Shown piece by piece: positions 47,460 to 56,578 of a stretch of DNA of 64,000 bases. The translations under genes were made by a program, and so were the position numbers. The stretch is from Frigidibacter sp. (lineage in GTDB: Bacteria; Pseudomonadota; Alphaproteobacteria; Rhodobacterales; Rhodobacteraceae). The notes beneath the pieces are model-generated. The model was not told the origin of the DNA and did not search any database. It saw only the letters and a list, made by a program, of their open reading frames with translations. The stretch is from positions 124,001 to 188,000 of the forward strand of contig NZ_JAUYTT010000012.1 of assembly GCF_030695035.1 (NCBI RefSeq), read 5' to 3'. Every line of letters begins with the position of its first letter. Position 1 is the first letter of the stretch.

Positions 47460-48248
47460 TCACGCACTCAGCCGTGCCACCCCTGCAACCGGCTGCGCCA
47501 GCCCCTTGCGCCAGGCCCGCACCGCCTCGCCAAAGGCGCAGAACAGTGGGCGCGAGACCGGGTCGTTCGCCGCATTCCACTCCGGATGCCACTGCACCGA
47601 CAGCGTGAAGCCCGGCGCGCCGTCCACATACAGCGCCTCGGCGGTGCCGTCCGGCGCCACCCCGTCGACCACCACGCTTTTGCCGGGGGTCTTGATCCCC
47701 TGCCCGTGCAGCGAGTTGGTCATCACCTCGGGCGCGCCGAACAGCCGCGTGAAGGGGCCGTCGTCGCTGAACCGCACGGTGTGGCGCAGCTCGAACTTCT
47801 CCTCCAGCGTGCCATCGGGCGGCATCCGATGGTTCATCCGCCCCGGCAGATCGCGGATCTCGGGGTAGAGCGTGCCGCCAAGCGCCACGTTCACCTCCTG
47901 GAACCCGCGGCAGATGCCGAAGAAGGGCTGGCCCCGCTCCACACAGGCGCGGATCAGCGGCAGGGTGATCGCATCGCGCGAACGGTCAAAGGCACCGTGG
48001 GCGGGCGTCTCCTCTTCACCATATTCCGAAGGGTGGACATTGGGGCGCCCGCCGGTCAGCAGGAAGCCATCGCAGACCTCCAGCAGTTCGGGCACCGTCA
48101 TATAGCGGGGATCGGCGGGGATCAGCAGCGGGATGCAATCGGCCACCTGCGCAACCGCCTGGCTGTTCATCACCCCGCCGGCATGGGCGGGGTAACTGTC
48201 ATTCAGCAATGCCGAATTGCCGATGATCCCGACGACCGGGCGCGTCAT
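47460..48248 (-). CDS. Gamma-glutamyl-gamma-aminobutyrate hydrolase-like class I glutamine amidotransferase (PuuD-like)
   Basis: This 262-residue hydrolase has the nucleophile Cys in PFFGICRGFQEVNVALGG and the catalytic His in TLSVQWHPEW, followed by an acidic residue, the triad of peptidase family C26. The N-terminal RPVVGIIGNS and the block LLTGGRPNVHPSEYG are PuuD marks. It should split gamma-glutamyl amides such as gamma-glutamyl-GABA from putrescine breakdown. ATG 48248 follows GAAGGACGCC. No other putrescine genes are next to it. Confidence 0.88.
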   Translation of the reverse strand: MTRPVVGIIGNSALLNDSYPAHAGGVMNSQAVAQVADCIPLLIPADPRYMTVPELLEVCDGFLLTGGRPNVHPSEYGEEETPAHGAFDRSRDAITLPLIRACVERGQPFFGICRGFQEVNVALGGTLYPEIRDLPGRMNHRMPPDGTLEEKFELRHTVRFSDDGPFTRLFGAPEVMTNSLHGQGIKTPGKSVVVDGVAPDGTAEALYVDGAPGFTLSVQWHPEWNAANDPVSRPLFCAFGEAVRAWRKGLAQPVAGVARLSA

Positions 48249-48403
48249 GGGGCGTCCTTCCTGCATGTCTGTCGCATGAGGGGAAGATAGGCGCAGAAGT
48301 CCCGGCGCGAAAGGGCCCCTTGCGCACAGTGCGCCGCGCATCAGGGCAGATGCCCGGGAAACGGGCAGATCGGGCGCCCCCGGACCTGCCCGCAGCGCAG
48401 CCG

Positions 48404-48829
48404 CTATGCCTCGGCCACAAACCCCGCCGCGCGGATACCGGCCGAGGCCGCGGCGGCGTCATTGTCCGAGGTATCGCCGGTCACACCCACCGCGCCGATC
48501 ACCGCACCGCCCGGCCCGCGCACCAGCACGCCGCCCGGCACGGGCAGCACCTTGCCGTCGAAAACTCCATTCACCGCCGCCATGAAATAGGCCTGAGCCT
48601 CGGCCCGCGCCATCTGCGCGGATCCGCCCATGCCCAGCATTACCGCGCCATACGCCTTGGCCCGGGCGATCTCGAACCGTCCGGGGCTGGCCCCATCGGG
48701 CCGGTCGAAGGACAGCACATGGCCGCCAGCATCCAGCACCACGACGGACAGCGGCTTCCAGCCCTGCCCACGCCCGGTTTCCATCGCCACCTCGATGATC
48801 TGCCGCGCGGCAGCCAGTGTGAGGCTCAT
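48404..48829 (-). CDS. GlcG/HbpS-family protein
   Basis: This 141-residue protein has the pattern [39 protein letters not shown] and [34 protein letters not shown], characteristic of the GlcG/HbpS fold. Members bind haem or cobalamin, or assist enzymes; GlcG lies in the E. coli glycolate operon. Here the gene overlaps malate synthase G by four bases, the same glycolate/glyoxylate context. Function unproven. Confidence 0.88.
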   Translation of the reverse strand: MSLTLAAARQIIEVAMETGRGQGWKPLSVVVLDAGGHVLSFDRPDGASPGRFEIARAKAYGAVMLGMGGSAQMARAEAQAYFMAAVNGVFDGKVLPVPGGVLVRGPGGAVIGAVGVTGDTSDNDAAAASAGIRAAGFVAEA

Positions 48830-50988
48830 CTTGCAGCTCCCTTGACCTTCGCGCGCCGGGCATGGAGCACCGGCTCGGTATAGCCCGAAGGCTGCACATT
48901 CCCCAGAAACACCAGATCGCAGGCCGCCTGGAAGGCATAGCCGGTGAAATCGGGCGCCATCGGCACATAGGCCGCGTCCCCGGCATTCTGCCGGTCCACC
49001 ACCGCCGCCATCTTGCGCAGCGCGTCCATCACCTGCGATTCCGACACCACGCCATGCGCCAGCCAGTTCGCCAGCGCCTGCGCCGAGATGCGGCAGGTCG
49101 CGCGGTCCTCCATCAGCCCCACGTCATGGATGTCGGGCACCTTGGAGCAGCCGATGCCCTGATCGACCCAGCGGACGACATAGCCAAGGATGCCCTGGCA
49201 GTTGTTCTCGACCTCGTCGCGGATTTCCGCGTCCGAGTAGTTGCGCCCCGTCGCCAGCGGCAGCGTCAGCAGATCGCCAAGCCGCGCGGGCCGGTTCATC
49301 GCCGCAATCTCGGCCTGCCGGGCGAAGACATCGACCTTGTGGTAATGCACCGCATGCAGGGTTGCCGCCGTCGGGCTGGGAACCCAGGCGCAGTTCGCCC
49401 CGGCCATCGGGTGCGCGATCTTCTGGTCCAGCATCGCCGCCATCAGGTCGGGCGCCGCCCACATGCCCTTGCCGATCTGCGCCTTCCCCTGCAGCCCGCA
49501 GGCCAGCCCGATATCCACGTTCCGGTCCTCATAGGCCGAAATCCACGGCTGCGCCTTCATCTCGCCCTTGCGCAGCATCGGCCCCGCTTCCATCGCGGTG
49601 TGGATCTCATCCCCGGTCCGGTCGAGGAAGCCGGTGTTGATGAAGGCCACCCGGTGCATCGCCGCGCGGATACATTCCTTGAGGTTGACGCTGGTGCGCC
49701 GCTCCTCATCCATGATCCCCAGCTTGACGGTGTTGGCGGGCAGGCCGAGCACCTGTTCCACGCGGGTGAATATCTCATCGGCAAAGGCCACTTCCTCGGG
49801 CCCATGCATCTTGGGTTTCACCACATAGACCGAACCGCGAGCCGAGTTGCGCGGGCCCCCGGTCTTCTGCAGATCGTGCATCGCGATCAGCGTGGTGACC
49901 ATCGCATCCATCAGCCCCTCGCCAGCCTCATTGCCCTCGCGGTCATGGATGGCGGGCGTGGTCATCAGGTGGCCGACATTGCGCACCAGCATCAGCGCGC
50001 GGCATTTTAGGGTGAGGGTCGAGCCGTCCGGGGCGATGTAGTCGAAATCCGGGTTCAGGCGGCGCGTCAGCGTCTCGCCGCCCTTCGTGAAGGTCTCGGC
50101 CAGATCGCCGCGCATCAGGCCCAGCCAGTTGGAATAGGCCAGCACCTTGTCCTCTGCATCGACGCAGGCCACCGAATCCTCGCAATCCATGATCGAGGAG
50201 AGGGCGGATTCGAGCCAGACATCGGAGATACCGGCCGGGTCGGTGGCGCCGATCTGGCTGGCGGGGTCGATCAGGATCTCGATATGCAGGCCATTGTGCT
50301 TGAGCAGGATCTGCTCGGGGGCGCTCGCCTCGCCAGCATGGCCAGCGAATTGCGACAGGTCGGTGAGAGTGATCTCGCCCGCCTCGGTCCGCACCCGCAG
50401 CGCGCCCTCCGCAACCGTCAGCGCCTGCGCCGCGGTCCAGGAGGCGCCGTCCAGCGGCACCGCCTGATCGAGGAAGTCCTTTGCCCAGCCGATCACCCGC
50501 GCGCCCCGAGCCTCGTCATAGCCCTTGCCTTCAGGCGCATCGCCAAGCGCGTCGGTGCCGTAGAGCGCATCGTAGAGCGAGCCCCAGCGGGCATTCGCCG
50601 CGTTCAGCGCGTAGCGGGCATTGGTGATCGGCACCACCAGCTGCGGGCCGGCCAGCGTGGCGATCTCGGGATCGGTGTTTTCGGTGGCAAGCGTGAAATC
50701 GGGCCCCTCGGGCAGCAGATACCCGATCTCGCGCAGGAAGGCGGTGTAGGCCTCGGCGTCATGCACCTGCCCGCGCCGGGCGGTATGCCAGGCGTCAATC
50801 TGCTTTTGCAGCTCCTCGCGCCGCGCCAGCAAGGTGCGGTTCTTGGGGCCAAGGTCGTGGATCAGCGCCGAGAGCCCGGCCCAGAAAGCGCCCGGCTCCA
50901 CCCCGGTGCCCGGCAACGCCGAGGTTTCGATGAAATCGGCCAGCACCGTATCGACCTGCAGGCCGTGGCGGTCCACGCGTTCGCTCAT
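48826..50988 (-). CDS. glcB: Malate synthase G
   Basis: This 720-residue enzyme condenses glyoxylate with acetyl-CoA to malate. The length and single-chain layout match MSG. Family blocks include [74 protein letters not shown], and the C-terminal [10 protein letters not shown]-like region. ATG 50988 is chosen because the MSG N-terminus ([17 protein letters not shown]) starts there. A longer frame to 51432 runs through repeat family B. The gene is coupled to the GlcG-like gene. Confidence 0.94.
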   Translation of the reverse strand: MSERVDRHGLQVDTVLADFIETSALPGTGVEPGAFWAGLSALIHDLGPKNRTLLARREELQKQIDAWHTARRGQVHDAEAYTAFLREIGYLLPEGPDFTLATENTDPEIATLAGPQLVVPITNARYALNAANARWGSLYDALYGTDALGDAPEGKGYDEARGARVIGWAKDFLDQAVPLDGASWTAAQALTVAEGALRVRTEAGEITLTDLSQFAGHAGEASAPEQILLKHNGLHIEILIDPASQIGATDPAGISDVWLESALSSIMDCEDSVACVDAEDKVLAYSNWLGLMRGDLAETFTKGGETLTRRLNPDFDYIAPDGSTLTLKCRALMLVRNVGHLMTTPAIHDREGNEAGEGLMDAMVTTLIAMHDLQKTGGPRNSARGSVYVVKPKMHGPEEVAFADEIFTRVEQVLGLPANTVKLGIMDEERRTSVNLKECIRAAMHRVAFINTGFLDRTGDEIHTAMEAGPMLRKGEMKAQPWISAYEDRNVDIGLACGLQGKAQIGKGMWAAPDLMAAMLDQKIAHPMAGANCAWVPSPTAATLHAVHYHKVDVFARQAEIAAMNRPARLGDLLTLPLATGRNYSDAEIRDEVENNCQGILGYVVRWVDQGIGCSKVPDIHDVGLMEDRATCRISAQALANWLAHGVVSESQVMDALRKMAAVVDRQNAGDAAYVPMAPDFTGYAFQAACDLVFLGNVQPSGYTEPVLHARRAKVKGAAR

Positions 50989-51166
50989 GCGTCTCTCCCT
51001 CGCAATTGCCCGCGCACGGGCCGACCCAGCAATAGGCGAGCGGCCGCAGCGGCGCAAGAAAGCGGGCGGCAGTTTCGCCCGGTCGGCCTGTTCTGGCCCG
51101 CGGGTGATGATTTGGTGGGCGGGTGTTTGGGGTGTGCGACGGCCCGATGGCCCGCTCCCTATCCTT
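50989..51166. other. Leader region of glcB
   Basis: These 178 bases lie between repeat B and the malate synthase start. No clear -35/-10 pair, riboswitch-like motif or open frame was recognised on either strand. Confidence 0.4.
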
Positions 51167-51365
51167 GGCGAAGGCCATCGCCTTCGCCACGCCGCGCCTT
51201 CTCCACCAGCACCGGACGGGCCCCCAAAGGGCCCGGCCAGCGCCCGCCCCGCCCCCGGCGGGCGCTTCTCGCCCGCCAGGTCGGGCGCTGTCCTCATTCG
51301 GTTTTGTGTGGCCGATGCCGCTGGTGGACAGGTCGCGCACGGGCGGGGCGAGGCAGTGCCTCGCC
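51167..51365 (-). repeat. Dispersed structured repeat family B, copy 2 (upstream of glcB)
   Basis: The reverse complement of these 199 bases aligns end to end with 40809-41007. All five stems are kept, including the long-range GGCCAGCGCCC/GGGCGCTGGCC core (with one change in the outer arm) and the terminal GGCGAAGGC/GCCTTCGCC stem (51167-51188). As in copy 1, the element precedes a gene in the same orientation (glcB, 179 bases away). Confidence 0.88.
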
Positions 51366-51504
51366 TGTTCCCGCCCGAAGAAACCGCAGCAATGCCAGCC
51401 AAGGCATCTGGGCCATCACCCCAAGCCCCCACTCAAGGTTGAACCCCACCGCCCCGCACCCTAGGCTCCCCCGATCCCCGGCTTCCCCCAGAAGGACGCA
51501 TCCC

Positions 51505-54072
51505 GTGACCGATACCGCCCCCCAGCCCACCCTCCTCGCCGACTACGCCCCCTTCCCCTTCACCGTCGAGCAGGTGGCGCTGACCTTCCGCCTGCATCCC
51601 ACCCGCACCCGCGTCCTCTCGCGCCTGAGCCTTGTGCCCACTGTCCCCGGCCAGCCCCTGTACCTGCACGGCGAGAACCTGACCCTCATCTCTCTCACCC
51701 TCGATGGCGCGCCACTGACGGACGTCGCCCGCGACGCCGAGGGCATCACCATCCCCGCCGCCCTCCTCCCCGCCACACCCTTCACGCTGGAGGCCGAGGT
51801 CGAGATCGCCCCCGAAGGCAACACCGCGCTCGAAGGCCTCTACATGTCCGGCGGCATCTACTGCACGCAATGCGAGGCCGAGGGCTTCCGCAAGATCACC
51901 TTCTACCCCGACCGCCCCGACGTGATGGCCCCGTTCCGCGTGCGCATCGAATCGGACATGCCGGTGCTGCTGTCCAACGGCAATCCCGCCGCCTCCGGCC
52001 CCGGCTGGGCGGAATGGGTCGATCCCTGGCCCAAGCCCGCCTACCTCTTCGCCCTCGTCGCCGGCGATCTGGTCGCGCATTTCGCCAGCTTCACCACCCG
52101 CTCGGGCCGCGCCACCCCTCTCAACATCTGGGTCCGCCCCGGCGACGAGGATCGCTGCGCCTTCGCCATGGATGCCCTGCAACGCTCGATGGAATGGGAC
52201 GAGCAGGTCTATGGCCGCGAATATGACCTCGACGTCTTCAACATCGTCGCCGTCGACGACTTCAACATGGGCGCGATGGAGAACAAGGGGCTGAACATCT
52301 TCAACTCCAAGCTGGTGCTGGCCACCTCCGACACCGCGACCGACACCGATTACGAGCGCATCGAACGGGTCATCGCCCATGAGTATTTCCACAACTGGAC
52401 CGGCAACCGCATCACCTGCCGCGACTGGTTCCAGCTCTGCCTCAAGGAAGGGCTGACCGTCTTCCGCGACCAGCAGTTCATGTCCGACATGCGATCCGCC
52501 CCGGTGAAGCGGATCGAGGATGTGCTGACGCTCCGCGCCCGCCAGTTCCGCGAGGATATGGGGCCGCTGGCGCACCCCGTGCGCCCCGATGCTTATGTCG
52601 AGATCAACAATTTCTACACCGCCACCATCTACGAAAAGGGCGCCGAGGTGATCGGCATGCTCAAGCGGCTGGTGGGGGAGGAGGGCTACAAGGCCGCGCT
52701 CGACCTCTATTTCGACCGGCATGACGGGGACGCCGCCACCATCGAGGACTGGCTGAAGGTGTTCGAGGATGCGACGGGCCGCGACCTGACGCAGTTCAAG
52801 CGCTGGTATACCGATGCCGGCACCCCGCGGCTGGCGGTGCAGGACGACTGGCGCGACGGCACCTACACGCTGACCTTCCGGCAGGAAACGCCCCCTACCC
52901 CCGGCCAGCCGGACAAGCCGCCGCGGGTGATCCCGATCGCGCTTGGCCTCCTCAACCCCAATGGCGATGAGGTGCTGCCGACCACCGTGCTGGAGATGAC
53001 GGAAGCCGAACAGAGCTTCCGCTTCGAGGGCCTCTCCGCCCGCCCCGTCCCCTCGATCCTGCGCGGCTTCTCGGCCCCCGTGGTGCTGGACCGCACCGCC
53101 CCGCCCGGCGAGCGCGCCTTCCTGCTGGCGCATGACACCGACCCGGTGAACCGCTGGGAGGCGGGCCGGGCGCTCGCCAAGGACGTGCTGGCGCGGATGG
53201 TGGCGGAGGGCGCAGAGCCTGCCGCCGACCTGCTAGCGGGGCTGGAGGCGGTGGTGCGCGATGAAACGCTCGACCCGGCCTTCCGGGCGCTCTGCCTGCG
53301 GATGCCGGCCGAGGATGACATGGCGCAGACGCTGCACGCCGCTGGTGTAGTGCCCGACCCCGAGGCGATCCACGCCGCCCGCAAGCGCCTGCAGCTGGCG
53401 CTGGCGCAGCGCCTCGCCCCGGTGCTGCCCGGCATGATCCAAGGCCTCGCCAGCCCCGGCCCGTTCAACCCCGGCGCCGAGGCTGCCGGGCGCCGCGCGC
53501 TGCGCCTCGCCTGCCTCGGCCTGCTGACGCGGCTGGACGGTGGCGACGCCGCCACCCGCGCCCATGCCGAAGCGGACAACATGACCGACAGCCTCGGCGC
53601 GCTGGCCTGCCTGCTCGACGCGGGCCGCGGCGAGGCGGAACTGGCCGCCTTCCACCAGCGCTGGCAGGGCAACCGGCTGGTCATCGACAAATGGTTCATG
53701 GTGCAGGTGCTGCATGCCGCGCCAGAGCGTCTGGCCGAAGTCGCCGGCGCCCTGACCCGGCACCCAGATTTCGACTGGAAGAACCCCAACCGCTTCCGCT
53801 CCGTCATGGGCGCGCTGGCGGAAAACCATGCCGGTTTCCACCACCCCTCGGGCGCCGCCTACCGGCTGCTGGCCGACTGGCTGATCAAGCTCGACGCGGT
53901 GAACCCGCAGACCACGGCGCGGATGAGCACCGCCTTCGAGACCTGGACCCGCTACGATGCGGACCGCCGGGCACAGGCGCGCGAGGCACTGCAAAGCATC
54001 GCCGCGCGCCCGGGACTCAGCCGCGATACCGCGGAGATGGTGGGGCGAATCCTCAAGGCCGGAGACGCCTGA
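51505..54072 (+). CDS. pepN: Aminopeptidase N (M1 family)
   Basis: This 855-residue zinc peptidase has the GAMEN motif (FNMGAMENKGLN) at about 257 and the zinc site H292-E-x-x-H296 with Glu at about 315 in VIAHEYFHNWTGNRITCRDW and LKEGLTVF. The length and blocks match E. coli-type PepN, a cytosolic enzyme that degrades peptides. The start is GTG 51505, near AGAAGGACGCA. The open frame continues upstream to about 50284 antisense to glcB, but that part is not family-like. Confidence 0.93.
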   Translation: MTDTAPQPTLLADYAPFPFTVEQVALTFRLHPTRTRVLSRLSLVPTVPGQPLYLHGENLTLISLTLDGAPLTDVARDAEGITIPAALLPATPFTLEAEVEIAPEGNTALEGLYMSGGIYCTQCEAEGFRKITFYPDRPDVMAPFRVRIESDMPVLLSNGNPAASGPGWAEWVDPWPKPAYLFALVAGDLVAHFASFTTRSGRATPLNIWVRPGDEDRCAFAMDALQRSMEWDEQVYGREYDLDVFNIVAVDDFNMGAMENKGLNIFNSKLVLATSDTATDTDYERIERVIAHEYFHNWTGNRITCRDWFQLCLKEGLTVFRDQQFMSDMRSAPVKRIEDVLTLRARQFREDMGPLAHPVRPDAYVEINNFYTATIYEKGAEVIGMLKRLVGEEGYKAALDLYFDRHDGDAATIEDWLKVFEDATGRDLTQFKRWYTDAGTPRLAVQDDWRDGTYTLTFRQETPPTPGQPDKPPRVIPIALGLLNPNGDEVLPTTVLEMTEAEQSFRFEGLSARPVPSILRGFSAPVVLDRTAPPGERAFLLAHDTDPVNRWEAGRALAKDVLARMVAEGAEPAADLLAGLEAVVRDETLDPAFRALCLRMPAEDDMAQTLHAAGVVPDPEAIHAARKRLQLALAQRLAPVLPGMIQGLASPGPFNPGAEAAGRRALRLACLGLLTRLDGGDAATRAHAEADNMTDSLGALACLLDAGRGEAELAAFHQRWQGNRLVIDKWFMVQVLHAAPERLAEVAGALTRHPDFDWKNPNRFRSVMGALAENHAGFHHPSGAAYRLLADWLIKLDAVNPQTTARMSTAFETWTRYDADRRAQAREALQSIAARPGLSRDTAEMVGRILKAGDA

Positions 54073-54096
54073 CCAGACGGAAACGCAGCGATGTCC

Positions 54097-54124
54097 GCGG
54101 CGGCCGGGGCGGCCGGGCCGCCGC
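54097..54124 (+). terminator. Hairpin behind pepN
   Basis: GCGGCGGCC and GGCCGCCGC (54097-54105, 54116-54124) pair perfectly across ten bases, 24 bases after the pepN stop. No T run follows, so it may be a weak or Rho-assisted terminator. Confidence 0.45.
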
Positions 54125-54297
54125 AGAATTACCCGGATCGGCAAGGATCGGAGCAGTATTGTCCATGATATGGAAACAGTGAGATCTTCTGTCATGCGCT
54201 GTTTCCGCACGTGCCAATCTCCAAAGCCCCCCGCCACAATCGCGCCACAATTCGGCGGCCTCTTTCCGCCATGCGCAGCCACCATCCCGACCTCGCC

Positions 54298-54552
54298 ATG
54301 ACCCGCCCCGACCCTGCGCTGCGGCCAAGGCCCGGGCAGTATCTGGCGCTGTGGGCGGGGTTGCTGGCGGCGCTGGCGCTGTGGCGCGGCGGGCTCTGGC
54401 CGCTGCTGCCCTTCGCGCTTGCGCTTGTCGCGTTGGCACTGCATAGGCTCGCCGGCCAGCTGCATCTGCCCGCCGCCGCGCAAGACACGGCCCACGGCAG
54501 GCTTCCGCCGATCCCGCGGCCGGGAACGCGGCCCACTGGCGCAGGGAACTAA
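54298..54552 (+). CDS. Small putative membrane protein
   Basis: An 84-residue open frame starts at ATG 54298. The middle contains two closely spaced hydrophobic stretches (YLALWAGLLAALALW and LWPLLPFALALVALALHRLAG), so a small inner-membrane hairpin protein is possible. I recognise no family. It precedes the acyltransferase gene by 41 bases on the same strand. It could be a chance open frame in GC-rich DNA. Confidence 0.4.
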   Translation: MTRPDPALRPRPGQYLALWAGLLAALALWRGGLWPLLPFALALVALALHRLAGQLHLPAAAQDTAHGRLPPIPRPGTRPTGAGN

Positions 54553-54593
54553 GCTGTCATATTCCTGTTGTCAGCCTGTGTTCGGAGTGTGCC

Positions 54594-55475
54594 ATGCAGG
54601 ACAAGATCGACCCCTTAATCGCGGAACGCGCGCCGTGGCTCTTCACCGGGCGTCCGCATCATACCGTCGCGCGGCATCTGCTGACGCGCCTCCTTGGCTA
54701 TCCCAAGACCGTCGCCATCGGCACGGCGGTGGAGCATGAGCCGACGGAACGCATCATGGCGACCATGGCTCAGATCATCGCGCAGGACGTGCAGGTCACC
54801 GGGCTCGACAATATCCCGCGCAACGGCCCGGCGATGGTGGTGGCCAACCACCCGACCGGCATAGCCGATGGCATCATCCTGTGGTCGGTGCTGCAATCGA
54901 TCCGCCCCGACCTCTTCATCTATGCCAATTCCGATATCCTGCGGATCTTGCCGCAGATGAGCAGCCTGATCCTGCCGGTCGAATGGCGCATGGACAAGCG
55001 TACCCTCGCCAAGACCCGCGAAACGATGACGCTGACCCGCGCCGCGCTCGATCAGGGCCGCCTCGGGGTGATCTTCCCCTCGGGCCGTCTGGCCAAGCGC
55101 CGCGGCCTCCGGCTCTATGAGCGCGACTGGATGCCCTCTGCCGCGATGATCGCACGCAAGTTCGACATCCCGGTGATCCCGCTGAACATCCGCGCCCGCA
55201 ACTCGGCGCTGTTCTACCTCTTCGACCTGATCCACCCCACCCTGCGCGACATCACCCTGTTCCATGAAACGCTGAACAAGGGCCGCCAGCCCTATCGCGT
55301 GACCGTGGGCCGCCCGATCCCGCCGGAGCGTCTGCCGGAAACCTCGGCCGAGGGCATCGCGATGCTGAAGGCAGAGACCTTGGCTTTGGGCCAGCCCGAT
55401 GGCCGCGGCATCTCGATGATCGACGCCACGCGCAAGCTGCTGCCCAAGCGCCGCCCGGCCGTGATTCGCGGCTGA
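54594..55475 (+). CDS. 1-acyl-sn-glycerol-3-phosphate acyltransferase family protein
   Basis: This 293-residue PlsC-like acyltransferase shows the catalytic H-x4-D as NHPTGIAD at about 87-94, and motif III as FPSGRLAKRRG. It should transfer an acyl chain to a lysophospholipid or related acceptor. There is no obvious membrane-spanning helix, as in many alphaproteobacterial paralogues. The first 60 residues are outside the common domain. It lies behind a small hydrophobic open frame. Confidence 0.82.
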   Translation: MQDKIDPLIAERAPWLFTGRPHHTVARHLLTRLLGYPKTVAIGTAVEHEPTERIMATMAQIIAQDVQVTGLDNIPRNGPAMVVANHPTGIADGIILWSVLQSIRPDLFIYANSDILRILPQMSSLILPVEWRMDKRTLAKTRETMTLTRAALDQGRLGVIFPSGRLAKRRGLRLYERDWMPSAAMIARKFDIPVIPLNIRARNSALFYLFDLIHPTLRDITLFHETLNKGRQPYRVTVGRPIPPERLPETSAEGIAMLKAETLALGQPDGRGISMIDATRKLLPKRRPAVIRG

Positions 55476-55508
55476 CCCACGCGGCGGGGTCATCCCCCGG
55501 CGCGCGCG

Positions 55509-55541
55509 CCTTCCAGCTTTGCCTCAAATATCCTGCGGGGG
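55509..55541 (-). repeat. GGATATTTG element, copy 2
   Basis: On the minus strand this reads CCCCCGCAGGATATTTGAGG then CAAAGCTGGAAGG, matching 32416-32454. A hairpin GCGGGGGC-GCAAAAA-GCCCCCGC (55543-55565) directly precedes it, like the hairpins before copy 1. It lies behind the acyltransferase gene. Confidence 0.6.
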
Positions 55542-55588
55542 TGCGGGGGCGCAAAAAGCCCCCGCCGCTGGCCCCCAAAGCCCCGGAA

Positions 55589-55615
55589 CGCAAAAGGGCA
55601 GGCCGAAGCCTGCCC
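55589..55615 (-). terminator. Rho-independent terminator of the lysozyme-like lipoprotein gene
   Basis: On the minus strand GGGCAGGC-TTCG-GCCTGCCC is followed by TTTT, a textbook terminator with a stable UUCG loop, 23 bases after the stop at 55639. Confidence 0.88.
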
Positions 55616-55638
55616 GTCTACCTCAAGTCCCGAAAGCC

Positions 55639-56253
55639 TCAGGTACGCGAGCTCGGCACCCGGCAATAGGGCTGCGCCTTGGTCCAGCTCGCCATCTCGG
55701 CAACCTTGCCCGAAGACCGCATCGGCGCCCAGTCGCGCGCCAGCCCCGCCCAGCCGCCCCGCCCGTTCGACAGGATCGCCCGGTCCTTGCCGACCTGCCG
55801 CGCCGCGATCTTCACCGCGCAGGCGAGGTTGGCCGAGCCATCCTTCAGCGCCGAAGCCGAAGTCGCCTCGCAGTTATAGGCCCGCGCCGTGCCCGGCGCG
55901 ATCTGCATCAGCCCCAGCCATTGCCCGCCGCCGCCACTCGCCTTGGGGTTCCAGGTGCTTTCATGCTTGGCCAGCGCCGACAGCATCCCGACCCAGAACG
56001 CCTCACGCTCTTCCAGCGAGGCCGTCGCATAGCCGGGGCAGAAGGTGGCGATATCGGTGGGAACGGTGGTGGCCAGCACGGCCCCGTCGGTTTCCAGCGC
56101 GGTCAGCGTCGCCTCGGTCCAGCTCAGCGCCTCGGGACGGTGGTCCCAGCGGGTGACCGGCGCAGTGGCCGGGGCCTCGACCGGCTGCACGCAGGCAGCG
56201 AGGAAGACAAACGCACAGAGTGCAAACGAACGGGGAAGGCGGAAAGGTGTCAT
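55639..56253 (-). CDS. Lipoprotein with lytic transglycosylase-like (SLT) domain
   Basis: This 204-residue protein has a lipoprotein signal (residues 1-20, lipobox LAAC with Cys about 20), so it is anchored in the membrane on the periplasmic side. The domain has the catalytic Glu in ALAKHESTWNPKAS, then GGQWLGLMQIAPGTARAYN (the GLMQ block) and NLACAVKIAARQV, the order of family 1 (Slt) transglycosylases. It probably cuts peptidoglycan strands. ATG 56253 is chosen because the signal peptide starts there; an extension to 56310 is not signal-like. Confidence 0.85.
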   Translation of the reverse strand: MTPFRLPRSFALCAFVFLAACVQPVEAPATAPVTRWDHRPEALSWTEATLTALETDGAVLATTVPTDIATFCPGYATASLEEREAFWVGMLSALAKHESTWNPKASGGGGQWLGLMQIAPGTARAYNCEATSASALKDGSANLACAVKIAARQVGKDRAILSNGRGGWAGLARDWAPMRSSGKVAEMASWTKAQPYCRVPSSRT

Positions 56254-56578
56254 CGGACCCGGACTGTGGCACCGGACCCATGCATCCGGCAGCGGCCCTT
56301 TTGCCCGCAAAGGCCCCGAGCTGACAATTCGCGGAAAACCGCCTAGGCGAATCCTCGCTTCCTCGGCGGAAACCCGCGCAAAGCCGACAGAATCCGCAAG
56401 ATTGCGTTAACGGTTTCGGAACCTGTTGTCCGGGAGGACTGCCCCCCTTCTTCCCTTGCCCGGAACAAGGCGCTTCAGCGCCGCCGGGCAGCGCCCAAAC
56501 ACCCCCTTCCCCTCCACCCTTGCCCGGCCCGCCCCCGCGCCGTATGAAGGCGCGATCCGCAAACATAAGGCATTCCCC
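56254..56578. other. Intergenic region before gatB with repeat C
   Basis: These 325 bases lie between the divergently read lipoprotein and gatB genes and should contain both promoters. Repeat C copy 2 sits at 56447-56496. No open frame with family resemblance is seen. No -35/-10 pair stands out. Confidence 0.45.
56447..56496 (+). repeat. Dispersed repeat family C, copy 2
   Basis: CTTCTTCCCTTGCCCGGAAC and the following AAGGCGCTTCAGCGCCGCC plus CAGCGCCC correspond to 44007-44057 with about five differences. Unlike copy 1 it stands before a gene, 83 bases upstream of gatB, and not behind one. Confidence 0.75.

Noticed and set aside
50989-51432. N-terminal extension of malate synthase
   Set aside because: It runs through repeat B and is rich in Gly, Pro and Arg without homology; a good start is at 50988.
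50284-51504. N-terminal extension of the pepN frame by about 400 codons
   Set aside because: It lies antisense to glcB and through repeat B, with no family sequence; the peptidase domain starts at GTG 51505.
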